Below, in pieces: positions 1 to 8,715 of a DNA stretch of 64,000 nucleotides (position 1 is its first letter; every line of letters begins with the position of its first letter). The stretch comes from [Clostridium] ultunense DSM 10521 (GTDB lineage Bacteria; Bacillota; Clostridia; Tissierellales; Tepidimicrobiaceae). The notes beneath the pieces were generated by a model, which searched no databases, was not told the DNA's origin, and saw only the letters and a program-made list of their open reading frames with translations. The stretch spans positions 98,596 to 162,595 of the forward strand of contig NZ_AZSU01000001.1 in NCBI RefSeq assembly GCF_000511955.1. Direction: 5' to 3'. Both the position numbers and the translations under genes were made by a program.

Positions 1-581
1 TAAAGTATAGTACAACCAATAGAGATGGCTATAGGGAGTATAAATCAGATCCTAAAATATGTATAAATTGCCCAGATATAAACAAATGCACAAATAGCAA
101 AAACCATACTAAAGTTGTTACCCGTCATATATGGGAAAATTATATGGAGGGAGTCGAGCATTTAAGGCATACAAGCATTAATAAAGAAATATACGATATG
201 AGAAAGGAAACAATAGAACGTGTATTTGCAGATATGAAAGAGAAGCATGGCATGCGCTGGACAACCCTACGGGGCTTAAAAAAAGTTAAGGCGCAGGCGA
301 TGCTTATTGCTGCTTGCATGAATTTAAAGAAGATAGCGAATTGGATGTGGAGGTCCAGGAAAAATGGACCAAATCCATCCAATCCATGCGTTAATATGCA
401 TGGTCTTTTATCAAATTTATATAGTTTTATTATTTGTTCATTAAGAAACACGGTTTCCATAAAGAAGGAAACCGTGTTTTGTCTACAAACTGAGGGAACT
501 CTCTATATAGAGAGTTCCCTTCTTTTTTCTTGGTGGATAAATAGTTTTTTAATCTTAACATGTAGTTCATACTCAACTTGA
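1..581 (+). CDS. IS1182-family transposase, C-terminal part (5' end outside window)
   Basis: The frame is open from base 3 and shows the C-terminal end of a DDE transposase. A cysteine cluster (CINCP, then a Cys about six residues on) is followed by the conserved stretch ETIERVFADMKEKHGMR and the helix AQAMLIAACMNLKKIANW, which are characteristic of IS1182-type transposases. The start and the first two catalytic acids lie outside the window. The reading frame continues through the hairpin at 446-479, which is common at the right end of this IS family where protein end and terminal inverted repeat overlap. It closes only at 581, inside flanking DNA, so the last 25 or so codons are probably not part of the original protein. 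The other IS end is not visible and activity cannot be judged. Confidence 0.75.
   Translation, partial: KYSTTNRDGYREYKSDPKICINCPDINKCTNSKNHTKVVTRHIWENYMEGVEHLRHTSINKEIYDMRKETIERVFADMKEKHGMRWTTLRGLKKVKAQAMLIAACMNLKKIANWMWRSRKNGPNPSNPCVNMHGLLSNLYSFIICSLRNTVSIKKETVFCLQTEGTLYIESSLLFSWWINSFLILTCSSYST
446..479. terminator. Hairpin at the right end of the IS1182-type element
   Basis: AAACACGGTTTCC (446-458) pairs with GGAAACCGTGTTT (467-479) across an 8-nt loop, 13 perfect pairs with a short T run after it. It lies inside the extended transposase frame and could be both a transcription terminator and part of the IS end. Confidence 0.6.
493..520. terminator. Perfect 28-bp palindrome, probable bidirectional terminator
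   Basis: AGGGAACTCTCTAT (493-506) is followed directly by its exact reverse complement (507-520) and then a T-rich tract. The stop codon of the reverse-strand small gene falls inside the stem. It separates the IS1182 remnant from that gene and probably terminates transcription from both sides. Confidence 0.7.
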
Positions 582-667
582 GATATCTTCTCTGCCTTTC
601 TTAAAGTATCCAATAACAACAAAAAATCGGTACATAGTTCACATAATTCATATTTAACTCTATCCAC
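503..667 (-). CDS. Small hypothetical protein (54 aa)
   Basis: A 54-codon reverse-strand frame starts at GTG (667) four bases after a GGGGTGGT Shine-Dalgarno-like stretch and ends with TAG inside the palindrome at 493-520. The product begins MDRVKYELCELCTDFLLLLD and ends in a Lys/Arg/Glu-rich helix, so it looks like a soluble helical protein with two cysteines three residues apart. No family is recognised. Support is the good ribosome site, sensible composition and a stop codon embedded in a terminator. No promoter was identified, and it could also be an interrupted gene end beside the IS. Confidence 0.45.
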   Translation of the reverse strand: MDRVKYELCELCTDFLLLLDTLRKAEKISQVEYELHVKIKKLFIHQEKRRELSI

Positions 668-1049
668 AACACCACCCCATATACTTTATACTTATTTAAA
701 TTAAATATAAGATTTAAAAATCCTTTATTAAAATTAGAATATTACAAAAAATTAATATAATTTATACCAGGACATGGAAATTTATTATAATAAAAATAAA
801 TTAATAGAAAAATGCATACTTAGTATATTTCTATAGTATATGTTATAGTAGTGATAAGATATTCTAAATTCAAAATAGTTAAACAATTCGACGAAATATG
901 ACACAAAAAATTTAAAGGATTATTTAAATGAGCGTAGAATAGTCTTAAGTATAGCATATAGAACAAAGGGTTTAACATTTATGAACTCGGTCCTAGGTTT
1001 ACAGCTTTTACTCTATTCAGTTTATAAAAGTATTGTATTATACCTTTTA
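668..1049. other. A/T-rich intergenic region
   Basis: No open frame with a ribosome site, no RNA-like structure and no clear repeat was found here. It separates the reverse small gene from the promoter of the oligopeptide-binding gene. Confidence 0.5.
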
Positions 1050-1079
1050 TTGACAGAAATAAGTTAATAGTAGTATAAT
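1050..1079 (+). promoter_or_regulatory. SigA-type promoter of the opp operon
   Basis: TTGACA at 1050-1055 and TATAAT at 1074-1079 are both consensus hexamers with an 18-bp spacer, about 50 bp before the oppA start codon. Confidence 0.75.
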
Positions 1080-1129
1080 ACAGTATATTAACAATATTCA
1101 AAAAAATGAATTAAAGGGGGAGTATTTTA

Positions 1130-2851
1130 ATGAAAAGAAAGTTATCGTTATTACTAGCGCTAGTGTTAGTATTATCAGTTTTCTTAGCAGCCTGCGGTAA
1201 AACTGAAGAACCTGCAGATGTTGGTAGTGACGAACCAACAGAAACAGAAGCTCCTGAAGAAGGGGCAAAAAACCCAGCTAAGGACAGGGAGGGTGCAGAT
1301 AATACTATAATAATTGGTATGACAGAAGCAAAAGGTGAATTAATGCCAGTTTATTATAGTACTGGCTACGATGGCTACGTAGTTGATTATATGTTTGATC
1401 AATTATTTACCAATGACGAAGCTGGAGAGTATATACCCCATGTGGCTAAAGAATGGGAGATATCGGATGATAAATTGACCTATACCTTCCATTTGAGAGA
1501 TGATGTTAAGTTTGCAGATGGAACACCACTTACAGCCCATGATGTTGAATTTACTTACTTAGCAATGGCAGATCCAAACTATGACGGCAGATATTTTGCT
1601 TATGTAGATGGATTAGTTGGCTACGAAGAATATGCTGAAGGAAATGCTGAAAATCTATCTGGTGTTGTAGTACATGATGACTATACAATATCCTTTACAT
1701 TTAAGGAGCCGCGAGTTGCAAACTTTACTTATTGTAATATGCATATAATGCCAAAACATCATTATGATTTTGAAAAAGGAGATATTGAAGCATTAAAGGC
1801 TAAAATGCGGGACCCACTTGGCTCTGGCGGATATTCCTTTGTACATTTAGAACCAGGTCAATATATAGAATTAAAAGCAAATATGGATTATTTCTTAGGG
1901 GCACCTAAAATTGAAAATTTAATACTTAAATTTACAACTGCTGAAACTTACATGGCTGAGCTAGAAAAAGGTACTATTGACGTTCAAAATTCAGTAACCA
2001 ATACGGTGGAAAACAAAGAGACTATGGAAGCTATGGGATTTGTACATCTTAACGCATTTCCTAACAATGGATATGCTTATATAGGATTAAACCATTCAGA
2101 CCCAAGATTAGCAGATAAGAATGTACGTCAAGCATTGGTTTATGGACTAGACCGTCAAAGTTTTGTAACAAACTTCTTTAAAGGTCATGGTCAAGTATGC
2201 CATGTACCATTATCACCAGTATCTTGGGCTTATACAGATACTTTAGCTGAAAAGATGAACAAATATGAATACAATCCAGATAAGGCTGTAGAATTATTAG
2301 AAGAAGCTGGATGGAAACTTGGTTCCGATGGAATTAGAGAAAAAGATGGTATGAAACTTAAATTTGTATATTCCACATATCCAGACTCAGAATGGGTTGA
2401 GCAATTGATTCCAGTATTAATAGATAACTGGGGTAAAATCGGCGTTGCTATAGAAATAAACTATATGGACTTTAATGCATTATCTGATGCCGTATATGAA
2501 GAACATGATTTTGATATGTACAATATGGCTTGGAGCTTAACTGTTGACCCAGACTCTTATTCCGTATACCACAGCAGTCAAACAAGAAAAGCCGGTAACA
2601 ATGCGGTTCAATTTATAAATGAAAAGAATGATCAATTGTTAGAAGCAGGCAGAAAAGAATTTGACCAAGAAAAACGTAAAGAAATATATGAAGAGTGGGC
2701 TCTAAATATAAACGAAGAACTTCCATATATATATATATATCAAAGAGAGGAATGGAATATGGTTAACGACCGTATAAAAGGCTTTGAATGCTCACCATTT
2801 GTAGATATGAGCTATCCGCAAGTATATTTAAATATGGAGATAGTAAAATAA
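1130..2851 (+). CDS. oppA: Oligopeptide ABC transporter, substrate-binding lipoprotein
   Basis: The 573-residue product is a family 5 extracellular solute-binding protein (SBP_bac_5, OppA/DppA type). It should sit on the outer face of the membrane and deliver peptides to the OppBCDF importer encoded downstream. A lipoprotein signal with lipobox LAAC puts the acylated Cys at residue 22, followed by a Glu/Pro/Thr-rich linker to about residue 55. The start of the fold (DDVKFADGTPLTAHDVEFT) and its central lobe (VRQALVYGLDRQ) are typical. GGGGGAG lies 8 bases before the ATG, and a consensus promoter is at 1050-1079. A 115-bp gap with a hairpin separates it from oppB, a usual arrangement that lets the binding protein be made in excess. 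Confidence 0.93.
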   Translation: MKRKLSLLLALVLVLSVFLAACGKTEEPADVGSDEPTETEAPEEGAKNPAKDREGADNTIIIGMTEAKGELMPVYYSTGYDGYVVDYMFDQLFTNDEAGEYIPHVAKEWEISDDKLTYTFHLRDDVKFADGTPLTAHDVEFTYLAMADPNYDGRYFAYVDGLVGYEEYAEGNAENLSGVVVHDDYTISFTFKEPRVANFTYCNMHIMPKHHYDFEKGDIEALKAKMRDPLGSGGYSFVHLEPGQYIELKANMDYFLGAPKIENLILKFTTAETYMAELEKGTIDVQNSVTNTVENKETMEAMGFVHLNAFPNNGYAYIGLNHSDPRLADKNVRQALVYGLDRQSFVTNFFKGHGQVCHVPLSPVSWAYTDTLAEKMNKYEYNPDKAVELLEEAGWKLGSDGIREKDGMKLKFVYSTYPDSEWVEQLIPVLIDNWGKIGVAIEINYMDFNALSDAVYEEHDFDMYNMAWSLTVDPDSYSVYHSSQTRKAGNNAVQFINEKNDQLLEAGRKEFDQEKRKEIYEEWALNINEELPYIYIYQREEWNMVNDRIKGFECSPFVDMSYPQVYLNMEIVK

Positions 2852-2880
2852 TTAAATTTTAAAAAAGAAGTAGGAATAGT

Positions 2881-2910
2881 ATAAACCCGGTATTAGACCA
2901 CCGGGTTTAT
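2881..2910 (+). terminator. Intercistronic hairpin after oppA
   Basis: ATAAACCCGGT (2881-2891) pairs with ACCGGGTTTAT (2900-2910), 11 perfect pairs with an 8-nt loop. There is no long T run, so partial termination or protection of the oppA mRNA 3' end is more likely than full termination. Confidence 0.55.
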
Positions 2911-2966
2911 GTTGTATTAACCATAACTTTATGGCGTTAAAGGGTTAATAATTAAGGAGGGAGAAT

Positions 2967-3929
2967 ATGCTGAAATATATTGGGAGAAGATTATTACATT
3001 TAATACCTGTAATCTTAATAATATCTTTTTTAATATTTGGAATCATCAAAATGACTCCTGGAGATCCTGTTGGAGCAAATTTAGACCCAAGATCTACTGC
3101 TGAGCAAAAAGCAGCAGAAAGGGCTAGACTAGGGTTGGACAAACCGGTTCATATTCAATATTGGAATTGGTTAAAGCGTTCAATTAGGGGGGATTTTGGA
3201 AACTCCTATATCTATAAAGTGCCTGTAAAAGATGTAATTCCCGGATTCATTAAAAATAGTTTTATTTTAAATGTTTTTGTATATATATTTGCTTTTTTAA
3301 TATCCATCCCAATAGGTATAATCACAGCGGTAAAACAGTATTCCAAGACGGATAATTTTTGGAGTGCTTTTTCCATTATAGGAATTTCCATGCCTACATT
3401 CTTCTTTGGATTGCTGTTAATCTATTTCTTTGCAGTAAAAATGGATCTATTTCCTATAAGTGGAATGATGACGGTAGGAAGCAAAGCTACAGGTTTAGCT
3501 AAAGTTAAGGATACATTACACCATATGGTTTTACCGGGCACGGTTTTAATAATAGGAAGTTTAGCCAGTTTAGTCCGTTATACCAGGACTTCTATGTTAG
3601 AGGTTATAAATCAAGATTATATTCGTACTGCTAGATCTAAGGGGCTTGAAGAAAAGGTGGTAATATATAAACATGCTTTCAGAAATGCCCTCATTCCAAT
3701 AATAACTATTGTAGGGTTTATGATACCCGGACTTTTTTCAGGTGCGGTAATGTTAGAAACAGTATTTAATTGGCCTGGTATTGGAAGGAGATTAATTGAA
3801 GCCGTTAATCTTAGGGATTATAACCTTATGATGGCTCTAAATATGTTTTTCGCAATATTAACTTTATTAGGAAATTTATTGGCGGATATAGGATATGCTT
3901 TAGTAGATCCGAGAATAAAAGTGGATTAG
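2967..3929 (+). CDS. oppB: Oligopeptide ABC transporter, permease OppB
   Basis: The 320-residue inner-membrane permease belongs to the BPD_transp_1 family, DppB/OppB type. It starts MLKYIGRRLLHLIPV with the usual first transmembrane helix and then the periplasmic-side motif PGDP. Five more hydrophobic segments follow, with the EAA coupling loop near residue 225 (DYIRTARSKGLEEKVV) that contacts the ATPases. AAGGAGGG is well placed before the ATG. oppC follows after 12 bases, so the two are certainly co-transcribed. Length and motif order are normal for the family. Confidence 0.95.
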   Translation: MLKYIGRRLLHLIPVILIISFLIFGIIKMTPGDPVGANLDPRSTAEQKAAERARLGLDKPVHIQYWNWLKRSIRGDFGNSYIYKVPVKDVIPGFIKNSFILNVFVYIFAFLISIPIGIITAVKQYSKTDNFWSAFSIIGISMPTFFFGLLLIYFFAVKMDLFPISGMMTVGSKATGLAKVKDTLHHMVLPGTVLIIGSLASLVRYTRTSMLEVINQDYIRTARSKGLEEKVVIYKHAFRNALIPIITIVGFMIPGLFSGAVMLETVFNWPGIGRRLIEAVNLRDYNLMMALNMFFAILTLLGNLLADIGYALVDPRIKVD

Positions 3930-3941
3930 GGGGGACATCTG

Positions 3942-4874
3942 ATGGCTGAGAAGAATATAGATTTAAAACCTGATAATATAAATGTAGAAGAAAAAAGTGA
4001 AATTGAACAGGAAATACTAACACCTTGGAAATTAATAAGGCGTAAATTCTTAAAGAGGAAGCCTTCGGTAGTGGCCTTGATAATATTAGGAATTATTATA
4101 CTGGCTGTTATATTGGCTCCCCTCTTAACGGTTCACGATCCTTATGAATTGAATATGACCAATACCAATCAACCTCCATCTAGAGAACATAAATTAGGAA
4201 CGGATGAACTCGGTAGAGACAATCTTTCAAGGGTATTGCATGGAGGTAAAGTTGCATTACAGGTAGGTATATTTGCGGTAGTCATCGAAGTAATATTAGG
4301 AACCCTAATTGGAGGGATTGCAGGGTATTATGGAGGATGGGTAGACAATATTCTGATGAGGATTACCGAGGTCTTCATGTCCTTTCCATTCTTACCCTTG
4401 GTAATTACCATTTCGGCAGTTGTTGGAGTTAGAATAAGTCCAGAACAAAAAATGTACTTGGTCATGGTTATTCTTGGAGTTTTAAGCTGGCCAGGTCTTG
4501 CTAGAATAGTTAGAGGTCAGATATTGTCTTTAAGGGAACAGGAATTTGTCCTTGCTGCAAAGGCTTTAGGTATAAGGAATACAAAGATTATTTGGAGACA
4601 TTTAATTCCAAATACCGTAGGATATATTGTTGTTAATGCTACAATAGGAGTAGCTTCTGCAATACTGCAGGAAAGTGCACTATCCTTCCTTGGCCTAGGG
4701 GTAGCACCACCAGTACCCACTTGGGGTAACTTAATACAGTATGCAAGGGATATGTACAATCTACAGCATCGTCCTTGGTTATGGATACCACCAGGATTAT
4801 TAATCTTTGCTACAGTAATGTGTATAAACTTAATAGGTGATGGCTTACGTGATGCTATTGACCCTAAATCTTAA
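3942..4874 (+). CDS. oppC: Oligopeptide ABC transporter, permease OppC
   Basis: The 310-residue second permease has a charged N-terminal tail of about 35 residues, one transmembrane helix, the DppC/OppC landmark HKLGTDELGRDNLSR near residues 84-98, and then the BPD_transp_1 bundle. The EAA loop FVLAAKALGIRNTKII and the C-terminal ESALSFLGLGVAPPVPTWG motif are intact. A GGGGGGAC ribosome site overlaps the end of oppB. It forms the translocation pore with OppB. Confidence 0.95.
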   Translation: MAEKNIDLKPDNINVEEKSEIEQEILTPWKLIRRKFLKRKPSVVALIILGIIILAVILAPLLTVHDPYELNMTNTNQPPSREHKLGTDELGRDNLSRVLHGGKVALQVGIFAVVIEVILGTLIGGIAGYYGGWVDNILMRITEVFMSFPFLPLVITISAVVGVRISPEQKMYLVMVILGVLSWPGLARIVRGQILSLREQEFVLAAKALGIRNTKIIWRHLIPNTVGYIVVNATIGVASAILQESALSFLGLGVAPPVPTWGNLIQYARDMYNLQHRPWLWIPPGLLIFATVMCINLIGDGLRDAIDPKS

Positions 4875-4893
4875 GAGGATAGGAGGATAGAAT

Positions 4894-5871
4894 ATGACCA
4901 AATTATTAGAAGTTAAGGATTTAAAAACTTACTTTTACACGGATGATGGAGTAGTAAAAGCTGTTGATGGCGTTGACTTTTCAGTAGAAGCAGGTAAGAC
5001 TATAGGAATAGTAGGGGAATCAGGCTGTGGTAAAAGTATAACGGCCATGTCCATACTACGCTTAATACCAGATCCTCCAGGAAAGATAGTAAACGGAGAA
5101 GTCATATTTGAAGAAGAGGATCTTACTAAGGTATCGGATAAGAGGATACGGGAGATAAGAGGGAATAATATTTCCATGATATTTCAGGAACCTATGACTT
5201 CACTGAATCCGGTATTCACTGTAGGTTTTCAGATAGGAGAAGTACTAATGCTTCACCAAAAGCTCAGTGAGGAAGAGGCTAAGAAAAGAGCTATTGAAAT
5301 GATAAATTTAGTAGGGATTCCTAATGCGGAAAGGATTGTTGGTGAATATCCCCACCAATTGTCTGGTGGAATGAGACAGAGAGTAATGATAGCTATGGCT
5401 TTGGCATGTCAACCTAAGCTTCTCATTGCTGATGAGCCTACTACGGCTCTAGATGTAACTATTCAAGCTCAAATATTAGAAATTATGAATGATTTAAAAA
5501 GCAGATTAAATACATCTATAATGTTAATAACCCATGATCTAGGGGTTATTTCAGAGATGGCAGACCATGTTATAGTGATGTATTCTGGGAAAGTAGTTGA
5601 GGATGCACCTATTATGGAATTGTTTAAGAATCCAAGGCATCCCTATACTATTGGACTTATGGCCTCTATCCCTTCTTTAGTTAAAGAAGGTCAAAGATTG
5701 GAAACTATTCCAGGGGCTGTACCAAATCCACTTTATCTACCTAAAGGATGCTATTTCCATCCTAGATGTAAATATGCCACAGATGAATGTAAGAAGGCTC
5801 AACCAGAATTAAGGGAAGTAGCACCTGGCCATAAAGCTGCCTGTATAAGAGCTGAGGAGGTGACTAGATAA
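4894..5871 (+). CDS. oppD: Oligopeptide ABC transporter, ATPase OppD
   Basis: The 325-residue ATPase has Walker A GESGCGKS, a Q-loop, signature LSGGMRQRV, Walker B LLIADEPTTALD and H-loop THDLG. The C-terminal oligo_HPY region with spaced cysteines (CYFHPRCKYATDEC) is typical of Opp/Dpp ATPases, where it can bind an iron-sulfur cluster. AGGAGG lies ahead of the ATG. Its TAA stop shares a base with the oppF start codon, which implies translational coupling. Confidence 0.95.
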   Translation: MTKLLEVKDLKTYFYTDDGVVKAVDGVDFSVEAGKTIGIVGESGCGKSITAMSILRLIPDPPGKIVNGEVIFEEEDLTKVSDKRIREIRGNNISMIFQEPMTSLNPVFTVGFQIGEVLMLHQKLSEEEAKKRAIEMINLVGIPNAERIVGEYPHQLSGGMRQRVMIAMALACQPKLLIADEPTTALDVTIQAQILEIMNDLKSRLNTSIMLITHDLGVISEMADHVIVMYSGKVVEDAPIMELFKNPRHPYTIGLMASIPSLVKEGQRLETIPGAVPNPLYLPKGCYFHPRCKYATDECKKAQPELREVAPGHKAACIRAEEVTR

Positions 5872-6842
5872 TGAGTGAAGTTTTATTAGAAGTAAATAAT
5901 TTAAAAAAATATTTTCCTATTACTAGGGGCTTTATAAAAAGCAAGGTAGGGGATGTTAAGGCTGTAGACGATGTTTCCCTATTTATTAAAGAAGGTGAAA
6001 CATTAGGTATAGTAGGAGAATCAGGATGTGGAAAATCCACTTTAGGAAGAACTTTATTAAGGTTATATGATGCTACAGCTGGAGAGGTAAGATTTAGGGG
6101 TAAAGATGTACTAAATGCGCCAAAGGACCAGATAAAAGAATTAAGAAAGGAAATGCAGATAGTATTTCAAGACCCTTATAGCTCATTAAATCCTAGGATG
6201 ACCGTATCTCAAATAGTGGGGGAAGCATTAGTTGAACATGGATTGTATAGGAAAGGAAAAGAATTAGATGATTATGTCGTAGAAATTATGAATAAATGTG
6301 GATTGGCTAGATACCATATGAATAGATATCCTCACGAATTTTCTGGAGGTCAGAGACAGCGGATTGGTGTTGCTAGAGCTTTAGCACTAAGTCCATCTTT
6401 TATAGTAGCAGATGAACCTGTTTCAGCTCTTGATGTGTCCATCCAATCTCAGGTTATAAACTTATTTACAGATCTGCAGAGGGAATTAAATATTTCATAT
6501 ATGTTTATTTCCCATGATTTAGGAGTTGTTAGATATATATCCCATAGGGTTGGGGTTATGTATTTAGGTTCTATGGTGGAGTTGGCAGATAAAAATGCTT
6601 TATTTGACAACTCAAAGCATCCATATACCCAGGCCCTATTATCGGCTATCCCCCATCCAGATCCAACTATGAAAAGGGATAGAATTATACTTGAAGGAGA
6701 TATACCAAGTCCAGCAAATCCACCATCTGGGTGCAAATTCCATACCCGATGTATGTATGTAGAAGATATTTGTAGGGAAGAGGTACCTGAATTTAGAGAT
6801 TTAGGAGGAGAACATTTTGTGGCGTGCCACCTGGCGAAATAG
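5871..6842 (+). CDS. oppF: Oligopeptide ABC transporter, ATPase OppF
   Basis: The 323-residue partner of OppD carries Walker A GESGCGKST, signature FSGGQRQRIG, Walker B FIVADEPVSALD and the C-terminal oligo_HPY segment CKFHTRCMYVEDIC. The start ATG overlaps the oppD stop by one base. Its own 3' end overlaps the next small gene, whose ribosome site lies inside the oppF coding sequence. OppD and OppF are expected to form the heterodimeric motor of the importer. Confidence 0.95.
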   Translation: MSEVLLEVNNLKKYFPITRGFIKSKVGDVKAVDDVSLFIKEGETLGIVGESGCGKSTLGRTLLRLYDATAGEVRFRGKDVLNAPKDQIKELRKEMQIVFQDPYSSLNPRMTVSQIVGEALVEHGLYRKGKELDDYVVEIMNKCGLARYHMNRYPHEFSGGQRQRIGVARALALSPSFIVADEPVSALDVSIQSQVINLFTDLQRELNISYMFISHDLGVVRYISHRVGVMYLGSMVELADKNALFDNSKHPYTQALLSAIPHPDPTMKRDRIILEGDIPSPANPPSGCKFHTRCMYVEDICREEVPEFRDLGGEHFVACHLAK

Positions 6843-7041
6843 AAAGCCAATTAAAGAACATGAAAAAGAAATAAAAAAAGAAGTGGATAAAAAACATGAG
6901 GAAGAGCCTTTTGAATTCACAAAAGAGGATATTCTAGCTATGATTATCGCAGGATACCGAGTGATAATGCCCATTGTTTTAATAGGAGCTTTGGTAATGA
7001 CCATATTTACCTATGTTTTTTTGAAATTCTATTTAAAATAG
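6817..7041 (+). CDS. Small single-pass membrane protein coupled to oppF
   Basis: The 74-residue product starts at TTG (6817), six bases after GGAGGAG (6804-6810), and overlaps the last 26 bases of oppF in another frame. Residues 1-40 are highly charged (Lys/Glu/His). Residues about 46-72 form one hydrophobic helix (YRVIMPIVLIGALVMTIFTYVFLKF). It is not a recognised family. The strong ribosome site, the overlap and the terminator directly after it place it as the last gene of the opp operon, so an accessory role at the importer is possible but unproven. Confidence 0.6.
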   Translation: MWRATWRNRKPIKEHEKEIKKEVDKKHEEEPFEFTKEDILAMIIAGYRVIMPIVLIGALVMTIFTYVFLKFYLK

Positions 7042-7062
7042 ATTTGGTTACAACAAATAGAT

Positions 7063-7100
7063 AACATGGTAACTAATATTAGTTATCATGTTTATCTTTT
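7063..7100 (+). terminator. Rho-independent terminator of the opp operon
   Basis: AACATGGTAACTAAT (7063-7077) pairs with ATTAGTTATCATGTT (7078-7092) with one G-U pair, followed by a T-rich stretch. Confidence 0.75.
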
Positions 7101-7111
7101 TAAAAAAATCA

Positions 7112-7139
7112 TTGACATGCTAATATAAAATGTTATAAT
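7112..7139 (+). promoter_or_regulatory. Promoter of tRNA-Leu
   Basis: TTGACA (7112-7117) and TATAAT (7134-7139), both consensus with a 16-bp spacer, end 23 bp before the tRNA. Confidence 0.7.
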
Positions 7140-7162
7140 AATTAAGGTAGGATTTTTCATAA

Positions 7163-7246
7163 GCGGGAGTGGCGGAACTGGCAGACGCGCTAGACTTAGG
7201 ATCTAGTGTCTTCGACGTGGGGGTTCAAGTCCTCTCTCCCGCACCA
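7163..7246 (+). tRNA. tRNA-Leu (anticodon TAG)
   Basis: The 84-nt cloverleaf has acceptor stem GCGGGAG/CTCCCGC, a D-arm with GGCAGACGCG, anticodon stem-loop CTAGA-CTTAGGA-TCTAG with anticodon TAG, a long variable arm as expected for a class II leucine tRNA, the T-arm GTTCAAGTC and an encoded ACCA 3' end. It has its own promoter and terminator. Confidence 0.97.
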
Positions 7247-7252
7247 ATATTC

Positions 7253-7280
7253 AACCAGTGGTTATACCATTGGTTTTTTT
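7253..7280 (+). terminator. Terminator of tRNA-Leu
   Basis: AACCAGTGG (7253-7261) and CCATTGGTT (7267-7275) form a 9-bp stem with a 5-nt loop, followed by a T run. Confidence 0.8.
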
Positions 7281-7406
7281 CATATTTAATCAAGTTATGA
7301 TATAATACATATGAATTGGATAATAATATTTTATATGGTATAATTTTATGGTATAATATATTAGTTTTAGAATGTAATAAATATTAAGTTTAGGGAGGAC
7401 AATATA

Positions 7407-8696
7407 ATGAATTCTGTTCTAGAAAAAAAAGAAAATAACAAAGCTTTTTTTAATATTGAAATCGGCGAAGACGAATTTGAAAAAGCTATTCAAAAAGCAT
7501 ATTTAAAAAACAGAAATAGATTTACAATACCTGGTTTTCGTAGAGGGAAAGTGCCAAGAAAGATAATCGAAATGAATTATGGCGAAGGTGTATTTTATGA
7601 AGAGGCATTGAATATCCTTTTACCAGAAGCCTATGATGAAGCCATAGATAAATTGGAGTTAGAGCCAGTTGATACTCCGGATGTAGATATTGAACAATTA
7701 GAAAAGGGAAAACCTATAATTATTAAGGTAGAAGTGATTGTAAAACCAGAAGTTAAGTTGGGAAATTATAAAAGTATAGAAGTTGAAAAAGTAGAGTATA
7801 ATGTTACAGATGAAGATATAGATAAAGAATTAAAAGCTGTTCAAGAAATGAATGGAAGGATTATTGATGCTGGAGATAGGGAAACTAAAGAAGGAGATAT
7901 ACTTACCATAGATTTTGAAGGCTATATAGATGGCGAACAGTTTGAAGGTGGTACTGCAGAAAATCAAGAACTAGAAATTGGTGCTGATAGATTTATTCCA
8001 GGATTTGAGGAACAGCTTAAGGGCAAGAAAAAGGGAGAAGATGTAGAAGTAAAGGTAACTTTCCCAGAGGATTATTTTGAAGAAATCCTCCAAAACAAAG
8101 AAGCTTTATTTAAAGTCCATATTCATGAAGTAAAAGAAAAGGAATTACCAATATTAGACGATGAATTTGCAAAAGACGTAAGTGAATTCGATACATTGGA
8201 AGAATATAAGGAAAGTATTAAAGAAAAATTGGAGAAGGAAGCAAAGAATAAGGAAAAAGTTGAATTGGAAAATAGAATAATTGAAAAAGTAGTTGAAGCC
8301 TCCGAGGTAGATATACCAAATGTAATGATAGAACGTCAAGTTGAAAATGAAATAAATGAATTCGATTATAGATTAAAACTGCAAGGTTTAGACATAAACC
8401 AATACCTAGGACTGACTAATACTGACTTAGAAGCTTTTAAGGAACAAATAACTCCTGTAGCAGAAAAAAAGATTAAAACGGATTTAGTTCTTGAGGCTAT
8501 AGCCAAAGGAGAGAATTTAGAAGTTTCAGATGAGGATATTGATAAAGAACTAGAAAAACTAGCTAAAGAATACAATCAAGAGGATGTTGAGAAATTCAAA
8601 GAGAATATGAAAAAAGGAGATTTGGAATACCTTAAGTCGGGTATAATGAGGGATAAGACTATAGAACTATTAGTAAATAGTGCTAAATTAAATTAA
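7407..8696 (+). CDS. tig: Trigger factor, ribosome-associated chaperone and prolyl isomerase
   Basis: The 429-residue protein has the trigger factor domain order. The N-terminal ribosome-binding domain carries the signature GFRRGKVPRK near residues 44-53. An FKBP-type PPIase domain follows at about 150-245 (GDILTIDFEGYIDG, FIPGFEEQLKGKKKGE), and then a long helical chaperone domain rich in Lys and Glu. It binds nascent chains at the ribosome exit. TAGGGAGGA lies before the ATG. Several TATAAT-like boxes lie in the A/T-rich leader, but no single promoter stands out. It heads the tig-clpP-clpX order common in Firmicutes. Confidence 0.96.
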   Translation: MNSVLEKKENNKAFFNIEIGEDEFEKAIQKAYLKNRNRFTIPGFRRGKVPRKIIEMNYGEGVFYEEALNILLPEAYDEAIDKLELEPVDTPDVDIEQLEKGKPIIIKVEVIVKPEVKLGNYKSIEVEKVEYNVTDEDIDKELKAVQEMNGRIIDAGDRETKEGDILTIDFEGYIDGEQFEGGTAENQELEIGADRFIPGFEEQLKGKKKGEDVEVKVTFPEDYFEEILQNKEALFKVHIHEVKEKELPILDDEFAKDVSEFDTLEEYKESIKEKLEKEAKNKEKVELENRIIEKVVEASEVDIPNVMIERQVENEINEFDYRLKLQGLDINQYLGLTNTDLEAFKEQITPVAEKKIKTDLVLEAIAKGENLEVSDEDIDKELEKLAKEYNQEDVEKFKENMKKGDLEYLKSGIMRDKTIELLVNSAKLN

Positions 8697-8715
8697 GTTT
8701 TAGGAGGGGTATGGT

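Noticed and set aside
887-893. TTCGACG, close to a Spo0A box
   Set aside because: Only one imperfect heptamer in A/T-rich DNA, not placed at a promoter; no support for Spo0A control.
6449-6850. 133-codon reverse frame antisense to oppF
   Set aside because: It follows the codon structure of oppF on the other strand, has no ribosome site and encodes no recognisable protein.
8697-8715. CIRCE or CtsR control of clpP
   Set aside because: No inverted TTAGCACTC repeat and no tandem heptads were found before tig, clpP, clpX or lon.
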